31,988 bases of DNA from a virus (IMGVR_UViG_3300008448_007598:1-31988), one strand, 5' to 3'; counted from the stretch's first letter, positions 8,051 to 19,106 are shown. Translations and numbers: made by a program. The notes: generated from the sequence alone by a model not told the origin.

Positions 8051-8878
8051 ATGTCAAATATTTTATTTTTAAATCAATATCATAGTGGTGATATTCATAT
8101 GTCTAAAGAATATGTAAAAGATATTATGAGTATTTTTGGTTGCGATTATAAATATTATTATTATCATACGAATTCTTCTAAGATTTTAAAAGATATTAAT
8201 ATATCTCATTTAAAGTCTATAGATGATTTTATTGAATTGACTAAAGATTGTAAGTTAGTTCTTAATACATGGATTAATTCTGATAAAACATATTTCAATG
8301 GTTGTAATTTTGTTGGTTATTATAAATTGATGGAAAATTATTATAGTTTAATGGGTATATCAAATCATTTAAAATCCATTGAATATTACGTTCCTTCTAT
8401 AGATTTTAATTTATATGAAATTAGTAATGTAGAAAAGTATTTTAAAAATACAAATAAACAACACGTATTGTATTGTAATAATATTCCTTTATCTGGACAT
8501 TGTGGGTTATTCGATATGGATTCTATTTTGGAAAAATTAATTACTATTTTTCCAGATATAAATTTTATTGTAAGTAATAAATTTAAAAATATAGAAGCAA
8601 AAAATGTTATATTTGCTGAGGATATAATTGGACCAGTTCAAGAAAATAATTTATACGAAATTTCATATTTGTCAACTTTTTGTACATCTATTATTGGAAG
8701 AAGTTCTGGTCCATATTCTTTTTCTATAACTAAAGATACTATTAAAAGTAAAAAATTTATATGTATGTGCAATAGTTGGACTGATTGTTGGTATCTTCCT
8801 GATACAACAAATATAGCATGGACTGATAATAGAGATGATAATTATCTGGTAGATTTTATAAAAAAGGAATTAGTATGA
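8051..8878 (+). CDS. Uncharacterised protein of the sugar locus, possibly glycosyltransferase-like
   Basis: I do not recognise this 275-residue protein with confidence. It begins NILFLNQYHSGDIHMSKEYV, which looks like the first beta strand and loop of a GT-B-type transferase (compare the GDxI/L loops of GT9 heptosyltransferases). Later segments are a VLYCNNIPLSGHCG strand-loop near residue 138, an INFIVSNK strand and the serine/glycine loop SIIGRSSGPYSF, which could contact a nucleotide-sugar phosphate. There is no signal peptide or obvious membrane helix. It sits between the E1 dehydrase and an FkbM methyltransferase whose ATGA overlaps its stop. A role in sugar transfer is inference from context and weak pattern. 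Confidence 0.6.
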   Translation: MSNILFLNQYHSGDIHMSKEYVKDIMSIFGCDYKYYYYHTNSSKILKDINISHLKSIDDFIELTKDCKLVLNTWINSDKTYFNGCNFVGYYKLMENYYSLMGISNHLKSIEYYVPSIDFNLYEISNVEKYFKNTNKQHVLYCNNIPLSGHCGLFDMDSILEKLITIFPDINFIVSNKFKNIEAKNVIFAEDIIGPVQENNLYEISYLSTFCTSIIGRSSGPYSFSITKDTIKSKKFICMCNSWTDCWYLPDTTNIAWTDNRDDNYLVDFIKKELV

Positions 8879-9516
8879 TAAATTATTTTTATGGTCAATT
8901 TAATCCTCCAGTTGATTATATCATTAGAACTAGATACTTTTTGAATCAAGATATTGGAAATTGTATAGAAATAGGTGCAGTAGATGGAATAATGTTATCC
9001 AATACATATCATTTCGAACAAAATGGATGGAATTCTCTTTGTATAGAACCTATTCCTTCATACTATGAAATACTAAAAAATAATAGAAAAAATACATTAA
9101 ATTATGCAATTTCTAGTAATACTTCTGATGATATGATATTTAATTTAGTTAGTATGAATACTGGAAATAGATCATCGATCAGTGGTTTAGAACTAGACAC
9201 ACGATTAGTTGATTTACATCAACAAATGAATCTTAATCCTAAAATAGAAACAATTAAAGTTAAATCTAGAAGATTAGATTGGTGTATAGAAAATCATTTC
9301 AATCATGAAACCATAGACTTTATAAGCATAGATACAGAAGGAAGTGAATTAGACGTATTGAAATCTTTTAATGTAAATAATTACAATATAAAATTATTAG
9401 TTATTGAAAATAATTATAATGATTCAATTATAGAAGAATATTTAAAAGATTTTGGATGGATTAAAGACATTAGAGTTGAAGTGAATGATTTCTATATTAG
9501 GAGTAAAAATGATTAA
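8875..9516 (+). CDS. FkbM-family SAM-dependent methyltransferase
   Basis: A 213-residue Rossmann methyltransferase. It has the SAM-binding region CIEIGAVDG (about residue 31), an acidic IEPIP turn after the second strand, the ETIDFISIDTEGSELDVLKS segment diagnostic of FkbM proteins, and LLVIENNY. FkbM enzymes O-methylate sugars, polyketides or glycans. In this locus capping or decorating a sugar hydroxyl is likely. The start is set by the 4-nt ATGA overlap with the upstream stop. The gene ends 8 nt into the coding sequence of the next methyltransferase, so the two are probably co-translated. Confidence 0.85.
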   Translation: MINYFYGQFNPPVDYIIRTRYFLNQDIGNCIEIGAVDGIMLSNTYHFEQNGWNSLCIEPIPSYYEILKNNRKNTLNYAISSNTSDDMIFNLVSMNTGNRSSISGLELDTRLVDLHQQMNLNPKIETIKVKSRRLDWCIENHFNHETIDFISIDTEGSELDVLKSFNVNNYNIKLLVIENNYNDSIIEEYLKDFGWIKDIRVEVNDFYIRSKND

Positions 9517-10735
9517 ATTATTTAGTCTAGGTAAATTATGCATTTCCGATTTCGTAAAAAATCAAGATTCTGCAAATGAACTACCTGTTGAGTTGGACAT
9601 GTTACTAGACGAACAAACTGGAATGGTTCGACTTGGGACTATAGCACCATTCAATAAAATGTATGGTAAATATTGGTATAGATCTGGCATCAATACTACA
9701 ATGCGTAATGAACTAAAATCAATTACAGAATCTATAACAAATGCTATAAAATTAAATGAAAATGATGTTTGGTTAGATATTGCATGTAATGATGGAACAT
9801 TATTGAGTTATGTTCCTAAAAATCTATTAAGAATAGGAATAGATCCTGCGGATGATTCTTTTGTAAGAGAATCCAAAAATCATGCAAATTTAATAATACA
9901 AGATTATTTTAATTCTAAATCTTTTAAAAATAGTAAATTTGGTTCTCTTAAAGCAAAAGTAATTACTTCAATTGCTATGTTTTATGATTTAGAACATCCA
10001 GAAACTTTTTTAACAGATTTATATGATATATTGGATGATAATGGATTATGGGTTCTTCAATTATCTTATACACCATTAATGCTAGAACAATTGGCATTTG
10101 ATAATATCTGTCACGAACATATTTATTATTATTCTTTAACTAATATTAAAAATTTATTAGAAAAATATAATTTTTCTATACTAGATGTACAACTTAATGA
10201 TATAAATGGTGGTTCTTTTAGATTATATGTAAAAAAGAAAAATACTAATCCTGATTTTTTTGGAACAAAACCTTATAGAGATGTTTGCAATTTTAGAATA
10301 AATTCAATTTTAGAATATGAAAAAACTTTAAATTTAGACAAGAAAGAAACATGGATAAATTTTTACAACAGAATAGAAGAATTAAAAGAAATTACTGTTA
10401 ACTTCATAAAAGAAGAAAAGAAAAAAGGTAAAAAAATATGGGGATATGGTGCTTCTACAAAAGGAAACACACTGTTACAATATTTTAATTTAGATAATAC
10501 ATTAATAGATGGTATTGCAGAAAGAAATATTGATAAATTTGGATTATATACTATTGGTACAAATATTCCAATATTTTCTGAAAATGAAATGCGCGAAGCG
10601 AATCCAGATTACTTATTGATTCTTCCCTGGCATTTTATTGATGAATTCTTAAAAAGAGAAAGTGAATTTATTAAAAAGGGTGGAAAATTTATAGTACCTT
10701 GTCCAGAATTTAAAGTAATAGGAGTGGATAGATAA
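9509..10735 (+). CDS. NDP-hexose C-methyltransferase-like protein (TylCIII/NovU/TcaB9 architecture)
   Basis: About 408 residues in three blocks. A short N-terminal block ends in MVRLGTIAPFNKMYG. A SAM-dependent domain follows (WLDIACNDGTLLSY and the family hallmark CHEHIYYYS). The C-terminal Rossmann-like domain carries GYGASTKGNTLLQYF. This is the Methyltransf_13/12/14 layout of sugar C-3 methyltransferases. The usual N-terminal zinc ribbon looks lost: only one cysteine (in GKLC) remains where the family has four. The start at 9509 has AGGAG at 9499-9503 with a 5-nt spacer; a longer in-frame ATG at 9485 lacks such a site. It would add a methyl branch to a 4-keto sugar. Whether it stays active without the zinc ribbon is unknown. 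Confidence 0.8.
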   Translation: MIKLFSLGKLCISDFVKNQDSANELPVELDMLLDEQTGMVRLGTIAPFNKMYGKYWYRSGINTTMRNELKSITESITNAIKLNENDVWLDIACNDGTLLSYVPKNLLRIGIDPADDSFVRESKNHANLIIQDYFNSKSFKNSKFGSLKAKVITSIAMFYDLEHPETFLTDLYDILDDNGLWVLQLSYTPLMLEQLAFDNICHEHIYYYSLTNIKNLLEKYNFSILDVQLNDINGGSFRLYVKKKNTNPDFFGTKPYRDVCNFRINSILEYEKTLNLDKKETWINFYNRIEELKEITVNFIKEEKKKGKKIWGYGASTKGNTLLQYFNLDNTLIDGIAERNIDKFGLYTIGTNIPIFSENEMREANPDYLLILPWHFIDEFLKRESEFIKKGGKFIVPCPEFKVIGVDR

Positions 10736-10736
10736 A

Positions 10737-10991
10737 ATGGAAACTCTAGGTAATTTAATTGACAAACTGACTGTTGTAAATATTCGCATTTGGATGGCAG
10801 AAGATATTAAAAGAAATTCTGACAGTACTGACAGTGATATTGCAAATGCTTGTAAAATAACAAATGTAGCAAATACACAAAGAAATGATTTAATACAAGA
10901 AATTGATGAAAAAATAAATTATATGATCAGATCTGGTGAATTGCAAAAATTATATTCTCAAGGTAGCACAAAAATGTATGGAACTAAATAA
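10737..10991 (+). CDS. Short DUF4254-like protein
   Basis: An 84-residue helical protein. LGNLIDKLTVVNIRIW, then an IANACKITNVANTQRNDLIQ stretch and EIDEKI, follow the pattern I associate with DUF4254 proteins (IDkLsIvNlrIWhlEd ... lNxqRndLixeID). These proteins commonly occur next to glycosyltransferases and sugar genes and have no established activity. It is shorter than the usual 150-200 residues. It sits 1 nt after the C-methyltransferase gene and 2 nt before the fucose synthase gene. A role as a small accessory or scaffold in sugar assembly is only inferred from position. Confidence 0.6.
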   Translation: METLGNLIDKLTVVNIRIWMAEDIKRNSDSTDSDIANACKITNVANTQRNDLIQEIDEKINYMIRSGELQKLYSQGSTKMYGTK

Positions 10992-10993
10992 AA

Positions 10994-11917
10994 ATGAATA
11001 CATTAATAACTGGTGGTTCTGGTTTACTGGGAAGTGCATTGAATATAAAAAATTCATTTAAACCTTCCAGTAAAGAATTAAATTTATTAAATTATCAAGA
11101 ATTAAAAACATATATTATCAATAATAATATTGAAAAAATAATACACTGTGCCGCATTAGTCGGTGGAGTTCATGCAAATAAAGATTTAATATATGATTTT
11201 TTTTCTAAAAATTTAGAAATAAATTTAAACATATTAAATGCATGTAAAGAATTTAAATTAAATAATTCTATTTTTATTCTTTCTACTTGTGTTTTTCCAG
11301 CAGAAGCAGAATTTCCATTAACTGAAAATTTATTACACGATGGAGAACCACATAATACTAATTATGGTTATGCATATGCAAAACGAATGTTAGAAGTTGG
11401 ATCTAGAACTTTAAATGAACAATACGGTATAATTACAACTTGTATAATACCTTGTAATTTTTATGGACCAAATGATAATCATCATCTAGACTATGGGCAT
11501 GTTATTCCAAGTTTGATACATAAATGTCATATTGCGAAAGAAACAAATTCAGATTTCATAATATGGGGTTCAGGTATACCCGAAAGAGAATTTATTTATG
11601 TTAATGATCTCGCTAACGTAGTAGAAACTATTTCTGAAGATCAAACATATTCTAATAAACAATATCCAAATAAAATTATAGTTTCTTCTGGAATTTCAAC
11701 AACAATTTCAAAAATTGCAAATTTAGTAGCAAAAGAAATGAATTTTAAGGGCAACATTGTTTATGACAGAAGTATGCCAGATGGAATTTTACGCAAACCC
11801 ACAGATACTAAAGTATTTAATAATTTATTTCCAAATTTTAATTGGACTAGCATAGAAGATGGAATAAAAGAATCAGTTAATTATTTTAATAAAAATTATC
11901 CTAAAGTAAGAAAATAA
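10994..11917 (+). CDS. fcl: GDP-L-fucose synthase-like 3,5-epimerase/4-reductase
   Basis: A 307-residue extended SDR with TGGSGLLG at the N terminus, [21 protein letters not shown] (catalytic Ser and Cys region) and [10 protein letters not shown] (Tyr-x3-Lys near 126-130). It also has NFYGPNDN, then [10 protein letters not shown]. These are the recognised features of GDP-fucose synthase (Fcl/WcaG/GMER), which epimerises and reduces GDP-4-keto-6-deoxymannose. The next gene, 1 nt downstream, encodes the enzyme that makes that substrate, which strongly supports the call. Length matches the family (about 310-320). The final sugar could be L-fucose, or the 4-keto intermediate could be diverted to the deoxy and branching enzymes upstream. 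Confidence 0.85.
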   Translation: MNTLITGGSGLLGSALNIKNSFKPSSKELNLLNYQELKTYIINNNIEKIIHCAALVGGVHANKDLIYDFFSKNLEINLNILNACKEFKLNNSIFILSTCVFPAEAEFPLTENLLHDGEPHNTNYGYAYAKRMLEVGSRTLNEQYGIITTCIIPCNFYGPNDNHHLDYGHVIPSLIHKCHIAKETNSDFIIWGSGIPEREFIYVNDLANVVETISEDQTYSNKQYPNKIIVSSGISTTISKIANLVAKEMNFKGNIVYDRSMPDGILRKPTDTKVFNNLFPNFNWTSIEDGIKESVNYFNKNYPKVRK

Positions 11918-11918
11918 T

Positions 11919-12971
11919 ATGAAAAAAATAGCATTAATAACAGGAATTTCTGGTCAAGACGGATCATATCTAGCAGATTTACTTTTATCTAAAGGTTACG
12001 AAGTACATGGAATTATTCGTAGATCTTCTTCGTTTAATACATCAAGACTAGAACATCATATTCAAAATCCAGAAGTATATAATAAATCTTTATTTTTACA
12101 CTATGGAGACTTGACAGATTATACAACAATTGAAAAATTAATTCATAAGTGTAATCCAGATGAAATCTATAATCTTGGAGCACAAAGTCATGTTAAAGTT
12201 TCATTTGATGCCCCCGTATATACAGGTGAAACAGTTGGAATTGGTACATTAAATGTATTAGAAGCGATAAGAACTGTACAAACACTTACAGGAAAACAAA
12301 TACGCTATTATCAAGCAAGTAGTAGTGAAATGTTTGGTAAGGTTCAAGAAGTACCACAAAAAGAAACAACTCCATTATATCCAAGATCTCCTTATGGTTG
12401 TGCAAAAGTATATGCTCATCATCTCACTATAAATTATAGAGAATCATACGATATACACGCTTCATGTGGAATTTTGTTTAACCACGAAAGTCCACGTAGA
12501 GGGGAAACATTTGTAACTCGTAAAATTACTAGAGCAGTTGGTAGAATTTATCAAGGTCTTCAGAAGAAATTATATCTTGGTAATCTAGATGCATATCGTG
12601 ATTGGGGATTTGCAGGAGACTATGTTGAAGCAATGTGGATGATGTTGCAACAAGATAAACCTGACGATTATGTAGTTGCTACTGGAAAAATGATAACTGT
12701 TCGAGAATTCTGTCAAAAGGCATTTGCCCGATACAGTATGAATTATGAAGAATATGTTGAAGTTGATGAAAAATACTATCGTCCTGCTGAAGTAGATCAA
12801 CTGTTAGGTAATCCAACTAAAGCAAAAGAGAAACTAGGATGGGAACCAAAAACAGATGTATATCAACTAATTGATATGATGGTAGATCATGACTTTGAGT
12901 TAGCAAGAAAAGAAAGAATCATTGAGATATATGATAAAAAATTAAATCCTACTGGTTCTAGTTTTTTATAA
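11919..12971 (+). CDS. gmd: GDP-mannose 4,6-dehydratase
   Basis: 350 residues, the normal length. It has [13 protein letters not shown] (NADP motif), [14 protein letters not shown] with the Arg/Ser cofactor-phosphate contacts, [18 protein letters not shown] with the catalytic Ser-Glu, YGCAKVYAH (Tyr-x3-Lys), [20 protein letters not shown], and the C-terminal [13 protein letters not shown]. This is one of the clearest identifications here. It converts GDP-mannose to GDP-4-keto-6-deoxymannose, feeding the fucose synthase just upstream. GDP-mannose must come from the host or genes outside the window. Its stop codon overlaps a TATAAATA octamer that probably starts late transcription of the next gene. 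Confidence 0.95.
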   Translation: MKKIALITGISGQDGSYLADLLLSKGYEVHGIIRRSSSFNTSRLEHHIQNPEVYNKSLFLHYGDLTDYTTIEKLIHKCNPDEIYNLGAQSHVKVSFDAPVYTGETVGIGTLNVLEAIRTVQTLTGKQIRYYQASSSEMFGKVQEVPQKETTPLYPRSPYGCAKVYAHHLTINYRESYDIHASCGILFNHESPRRGETFVTRKITRAVGRIYQGLQKKLYLGNLDAYRDWGFAGDYVEAMWMMLQQDKPDDYVVATGKMITVREFCQKAFARYSMNYEEYVEVDEKYYRPAEVDQLLGNPTKAKEKLGWEPKTDVYQLIDMMVDHDFELARKERIIEIYDKKLNPTGSSFL

Positions 12972-12974
12972 ATA
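12967..12974 (+). promoter_or_regulatory. Probable T4-type late promoter (TATAAATA)
   Basis: A perfect TATAAATA octamer sits 19 nt before the ATG at 12994 and overlaps the gmd stop codon. T4-like phages use this element, read by the phage late sigma factor, for late genes. The octamer arises often by chance in AT-rich DNA, so the evidence is its position upstream of a start at a transcription-unit boundary. Confidence 0.6.
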
Positions 12975-12993
12975 CAATTAAAGGATATTGATT

Positions 12994-14211
12994 ATGAAAC
13001 CAAAAGTCGCTCTCTGCATGATCGTTAAGAATGAATCTCATATCATTCACGAATGCTTAAATTCAATTTACAAGTATGTTGATTACTGGATTATTTCAGA
13101 TACTGGTTCAACAGATGGAACTCAGGATATAATTCAAAACTTTTTCAAAGAAAAAGGAATTCCAGGAGAACTCCACCAAGATGAGTGGAAGAACTTCGGT
13201 CATAATCGAACACTAGCACTTCGTCATGCGGATGGAAAAGCAGACTATGTTTGGATGATTGATGCTGATGATAAAGTAGAAGGTAATTTTGTATTTCCAG
13301 ATAAGATGGAAGCAGATGGTTATGTTCTACGAATCGGTAAACCAGACTTTTCTTGGTGGAGAACTCAAATATTCAAGACAGAATCTAAGTGGGAATATAG
13401 AGGAGTTCTTCATGAATATCCAGCATGTTCAATTAAAGAACAACCAATTCTTATGAAACTTGAAGGAGATTATAGAGTAGATGCTAGAACTCTAGGTGCA
13501 AGAAATGTTGGTATCTCTGTTATTGAGAAATATACAAGAGATGCGGAAACATTAGAAAAAGCATTACTTGATGAACCAGGTAATACAAGATATCAGTTTT
13601 ATCTTGCACAATCATATTTTGATTCTCAGCAATATGAAAAGGCAATTGACGCATATAGAAAAAGAGCAGAAATGGGCGGATGGGCGGAAGAAGTTTATTA
13701 TTCACTTTATCGTATAGGAATCGCAAGAGCACTGCTAGATCGTCCATGGCCTGAGATTATGTCATCTCTATTGGATGCATATAATTATAGACCACAGCGA
13801 GTTGAAGCATTGGTTCATATTTCTCAGGTTCTTCGACAAAAATATGATCAACCAGCAGCAGCATTTATTTTTGCTAGACAAGCAGCAGAAGCACCTTTCC
13901 CTCAAGAAGAAATATTATTCGTTCCAGATATTGTTTATAAGTTCCATGCTCTTGATGAAGTGGCAGCGACTGCTTTTTACGCAGGAAGACCAGAAATTGG
14001 ATATCTTGCAGCAAAGAAACTTCTTGAAGAAGGAAGAGTTCCACCCGATCAAGTTCAAAGAGTTGAAAACAATTTTCAACAATATCGAAAGATCATGGAG
14101 CAGATTGGGGAACAGCGAAAGCAGTTTGAAGAACAACAGAAAAAGGTAATGGAACAAAAACCACAACCAAAACCTGTCAAATTTAAGTCACGAAAGAAAG
14201 TTAAAACTTAA
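12994..14211 (+). CDS. Family 2 glycosyltransferase with TPR-like region
   Basis: About 405 residues. The N-terminal GT-A domain has VALCMIVKNE, DTGSTDGTQ and the metal-binding MIDADDK (about residue 88), the layout of WaaE-like GT2 enzymes. The region from about residue 185 to 330 is helical with TPR-like spacing (TRYQFYLAQSYFDSQQYEKA). The C-terminal tail (from about 350) is a charged coiled coil rich in Gln, Glu and Lys. ATG 12994 is chosen over an in-frame TTG at 12988 because AAGGA at 12981-12985 gives an 8-nt spacing. A late promoter precedes it, so it may act during particle assembly, perhaps glycosylating virion proteins, or on host glycans. Acceptor unknown. Confidence 0.85.
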   Translation: MKPKVALCMIVKNESHIIHECLNSIYKYVDYWIISDTGSTDGTQDIIQNFFKEKGIPGELHQDEWKNFGHNRTLALRHADGKADYVWMIDADDKVEGNFVFPDKMEADGYVLRIGKPDFSWWRTQIFKTESKWEYRGVLHEYPACSIKEQPILMKLEGDYRVDARTLGARNVGISVIEKYTRDAETLEKALLDEPGNTRYQFYLAQSYFDSQQYEKAIDAYRKRAEMGGWAEEVYYSLYRIGIARALLDRPWPEIMSSLLDAYNYRPQRVEALVHISQVLRQKYDQPAAAFIFARQAAEAPFPQEEILFVPDIVYKFHALDEVAATAFYAGRPEIGYLAAKKLLEEGRVPPDQVQRVENNFQQYRKIMEQIGEQRKQFEEQQKKVMEQKPQPKPVKFKSRKKVKT

Positions 14212-14219
14212 TATAAATA
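14212..14219 (+). promoter_or_regulatory. Probable T4-type late promoter (TATAAATA) of the tail-fibre block
   Basis: A perfect TATAAATA octamer occupies the 24-nt gap between the glycosyltransferase stop and the ATG at 14236, 16 nt upstream of that start. Its place at the head of the structural block is what a late promoter would require. Confidence 0.65.
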
Positions 14220-14235
14220 ATGCTATAGAGAATCT

Positions 14236-14772
14236 ATGGCATTTCCAACAAATCCATCTCTAAATCAACTACACACGGTAAATGACCGTGTTTGGTTGTT
14301 TAATGGATATGCATGGCAGAGACTAACTAATTCTGCTTTTTATTATCAGCAAAATCCACCCACTGGTATTACATTTGGTACTCGTTGGATGGACTCCGAC
14401 ACTGGTATTGAATACATTTATATTAATGATGGAAATAGTTTTCAATGGATACAACCGACTAATGATGGATCGTCAACTGCAATTCACTCTACCAGTATAG
14501 TCACTGGTGCTACATACGCTGCTACAATATCTGATTATTATATAGGAGTTAGTTATTCTGGAACTGCTGGTATTATTCTCCCATCAAATCCAGAAACTGG
14601 AAGAATAATCGTTGTAAAGGATGAGTCTGGATATGCTGGAGATCCCTATAAGTACATTGTTATAACTGGTGCTACAGCGTCTAACACAATAGATAGACAA
14701 CAATCAGCAACAATAAATATTAACAATGCATCTCTGCAATTCATATACAGAAACGGATGGAGAATTATATGA
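14236..14772 (+). CDS. Short tail-fibre protein (N-terminal adaptor plus C-terminal tip only)
   Basis: 178 residues. The N-terminal 33 residues (FPTNPSLNQLHTVNDRVWLF, GYAWQRL) match the start of the collagen fibre at 16013 ([26 protein letters not shown]). The C-terminal 80 residues (SDYYIGVSYSGTAGIILPS, then KDESGYAGD, NTIDRQQSA, NGWRII) match the end of the same fibre ([39 protein letters not shown]). So it looks like a fibre reduced to its two ends. The stop overlaps the next start by ATGA. A virion role is inferred from neighbours and late promoter; which structure it belongs to is not known. Confidence 0.72.
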   Translation: MAFPTNPSLNQLHTVNDRVWLFNGYAWQRLTNSAFYYQQNPPTGITFGTRWMDSDTGIEYIYINDGNSFQWIQPTNDGSSTAIHSTSIVTGATYAATISDYYIGVSYSGTAGIILPSNPETGRIIVVKDESGYAGDPYKYIVITGATASNTIDRQQSATININNASLQFIYRNGWRII

Positions 14773-16004
14773 GTTATCTATTTAACGATAAAGTTGGTTT
14801 TAAGGATAATGCGGTTGATGCATTTAATCGTTTAAAAGTCTCATCTCCATATACTTTATTTGATTCTCAACATAGATATCAACAAAATGATAAATGGGAT
14901 ACTTTTGGTGTCACTGGAGGAACTGCTACATTTGTAGTAAATGAAAGTGTTATAAATATGATCATTGGTGTTACTGCTGGAGCAAAAGTAACAAGAGAAA
15001 CAAAAAGAATATTTCCATATCAACCAGGAAAATCATTACTTGTTCTTAATACATTTGCATTTAATACACCAAAGGAAAATTTAAGACAACGAGTTGGTTA
15101 TTTTGGACTTACTGGTGGTGCTACGTTTGGAACTCCATATAATGGAATTTATCTTGAACAAAATGGCCTTACACTCAGTATTAATTTAGCATCTGGCTCT
15201 TTGAATCAAATAACAACCATAAATCAAAGTTCATGGAATGGTGATAAATTCGACGGAAGCGGATCTTCACAAAGAACATTGGATGTATCTAAAGGAAATA
15301 TATTTTGGGTAGACATAGAATGGTTGGGTGTTGGTGATGTTCGTACTGGATTTTTTGTTGACGGTAAACCAGTAATCGCACATACGTTCCATAATGATAA
15401 TGTAAATTCCACCACATATATGACAACTGCTAGTTTACCAATTCGTTATGAGTTGGAAAATACAGCAACAACATCATCAGGTAGTACAATGAAGCAGATA
15501 TGCTCTTCTGTTCAATCTGAAGCTGGTTATGAAGGATTTACCAGAAGATATAATATTTCAAAAAATGGATCAAATCCAACAGTATTAACAACTCAGGATA
15601 CGCAGTATCCTATAATAGCGTTGAGATTGAATTCAAATAGATTAGATAGCGCAATTGTTCCTTCTAACTTAAGTGTAGTTTTAGAAGAAACTGCTTCTAA
15701 CAAACCAGATACGGTTCAATATAGAATTTTATTAAATCCGACACTAACTGGAAATACATGGGAAACACATTTTAATGGTAATGTTGATTATAATGTAACA
15801 GCAACAGCAGTTACTGGTGGAACTGATATTATAGGTGGTTATATAAGCAGTAGCGGATCTCTTGATATATCTAGTATTAATGACTTTAATTTTCAACTAG
15901 GAAGAACACAAAAAGGTGTAAGCGATACATTTGTTCTTACAATGACACCAATAAATGATGGAGCACAAGTTTATTGTGATTTATCTTGGTTTGAAATACT
16001 ATGA
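14769..16004 (+). CDS. Phage structural protein, tail-associated
   Basis: 411 residues, beginning MSYLFNDKVGFKDNAVDAFN and continuing RLKVSSPYTLFDSQHRY, an N-terminal pattern that I associate with structural proteins of T4-like and other large phages. The rest is beta-rich with a jelly-roll-like middle (FWVDIEWLGVGDVRTGFFVD; aromatic residues and glycine turns) and ends in CDLSWFEIL. ATG 14769 is chosen over an in-frame ATG at 14757 because it forms an ATGA overlap with the upstream stop and has GGAG at 14759-14762. There is no membrane segment or signal peptide. Probably a fibre or baseplate-attached protein; exact place unknown. Confidence 0.72.
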   Translation: MSYLFNDKVGFKDNAVDAFNRLKVSSPYTLFDSQHRYQQNDKWDTFGVTGGTATFVVNESVINMIIGVTAGAKVTRETKRIFPYQPGKSLLVLNTFAFNTPKENLRQRVGYFGLTGGATFGTPYNGIYLEQNGLTLSINLASGSLNQITTINQSSWNGDKFDGSGSSQRTLDVSKGNIFWVDIEWLGVGDVRTGFFVDGKPVIAHTFHNDNVNSTTYMTTASLPIRYELENTATTSSGSTMKQICSSVQSEAGYEGFTRRYNISKNGSNPTVLTTQDTQYPIIALRLNSNRLDSAIVPSNLSVVLEETASNKPDTVQYRILLNPTLTGNTWETHFNGNVDYNVTATAVTGGTDIIGGYISSSGSLDISSINDFNFQLGRTQKGVSDTFVLTMTPINDGAQVYCDLSWFEIL

Positions 16005-16009
16005 GATAA

Positions 16010-17953
<1,944 letters not shown>

Positions 17954-17962
17954 GGAGAATTT

Positions 17963-18859
17963 ATGGCATATGGAGTTATGAGTTTCAATGGTGGTCTTGG
18001 TAATATAGAAATGTTACCAGGTATCGTCAACAAATATGAAAGATTTGCAACAGGGGCTACTGCTGTTCAAGTTGATAATTTATTTTTTTCTGATTTTATT
18101 CATTCAGCAACAACTTCAGCAACTGTTCCGTGTTCTGGTGGTGTATTTTATACACCAACAAATACTGGTGGTACTATAACCACAAATAGCACAACAGATT
18201 ATGCTGCTTTTGGTGTAGATAATGCTGTTGGTGTACTGCGATTAACAACAGGGACAACAAACAATAACACTGCATATGCAGCAGTTCAAACTGCTGTTGG
18301 TATATTGAGTGGAATTCCAACCCCTACTACTGGATTTGTTACAAAATATGAATGGGAATGTACTTTAGAAACAGATTCAACTGTATTTGGGGCAGCACGA
18401 AACGGATCTATTCGTTTTGGAATGATGTCAGGTACTTCTGCGACAGCTCCTGCTGATGGTGTTTATTTCGAGTTTCTTTATGACGGTTCGACAAACGATA
18501 CTACTTGGAATGTTGTTTTCCGTAAAGATAATGCTCAGGAAAGAGTGAACACTACAATGACATTTGCAGCATCAAAAACATACAGACTTTATATGTCTGT
18601 TGAAAAAAATACTGGTGGAACTTATACAACAACTTATAAAGTAAAAAATGTAACTGATAATACAGAAACAAATGGAACTGCTGCACCATCAGTAGCTGCT
18701 ACTTATTATCCAGCAGCATCTGGTGATTATATGGGAATTGTGCTAAATTGTGCAAAAGCAGGAACTGCCACAGCAAACTCCACTTTCATACTTGTTGATT
18801 ATGTTATGGCAAGAATTAGGCGCAAACTATTCAGAGAGATGGTTATTTTGGGTACATAA
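17963..18859 (+). CDS. Putative tail or receptor-binding protein, beta-rich
   Basis: 298 residues beginning MAYGVMSFNGGLGNIEMLPG. The long middle part alternates hydrophobic strands with Thr/Asn/Gly turns (VTKYEWECTLETDS, GSIRFGMMSG, GVYFEFLYDGS, YRLYMSVEKN), which looks like a concanavalin-type sandwich that could bind sugar. I do not recognise a named family. A strong AAGGAG lies at 17952-17957, so this gene should be well translated. Membership in the fibre block and likely virion location are inferred from context. Confidence 0.65.
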   Translation: MAYGVMSFNGGLGNIEMLPGIVNKYERFATGATAVQVDNLFFSDFIHSATTSATVPCSGGVFYTPTNTGGTITTNSTTDYAAFGVDNAVGVLRLTTGTTNNNTAYAAVQTAVGILSGIPTPTTGFVTKYEWECTLETDSTVFGAARNGSIRFGMMSGTSATAPADGVYFEFLYDGSTNDTTWNVVFRKDNAQERVNTTMTFAASKTYRLYMSVEKNTGGTYTTTYKVKNVTDNTETNGTAAPSVAATYYPAASGDYMGIVLNCAKAGTATANSTFILVDYVMARIRRKLFREMVILGT

Positions 18860-18868
18860 GGAATAAAT

Positions 18869-19084
18869 ATGCCACTACCAAGAGTAAATTCTATTGTAAA
18901 AGTTGTTGATGTTACAGATCCAGATGTTGTAACATTTGATATACATGAGAATGATCGATTTATATATCTCGGAACAATTGCTCAAGATCCAACAAGATGC
19001 GTAGTAGAAGGTGTATATTGTGGAAAAAGAATAATACATTTGCATCCTGAAGATTTTGTAGAAATAGATCCTAGCGAAATTTAA
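18869..19084 (+). CDS. Small hypothetical protein of the structural block
   Basis: 71 residues (starts MPLPRVNSIVKVVDVTDPDV, ends VEIDPSEI), acidic and beta-strand rich, with no recognised family. AAGGA lies 6 nt before the ATG, supporting translation. The gene fits snugly between the 17963 gene (9-nt gap) and a late promoter. An open frame on the opposite strand over the same DNA has no ribosome site and is rejected. Possibly a small baseplate or fibre accessory protein; function unknown. Confidence 0.6.
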   Translation: MPLPRVNSIVKVVDVTDPDVVTFDIHENDRFIYLGTIAQDPTRCVVEGVYCGKRIIHLHPEDFVEIDPSEI

Positions 19085-19106
19085 TATAATTCTTGACATA
19101 TTAAAA

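Noticed and set aside
8141-8155. Additional TATAAATA-like octamers inside coding sequence
   Set aside because: At about 70% AT several matches per strand are expected by chance in 32 kb; only those in gaps just before start codons are reported.
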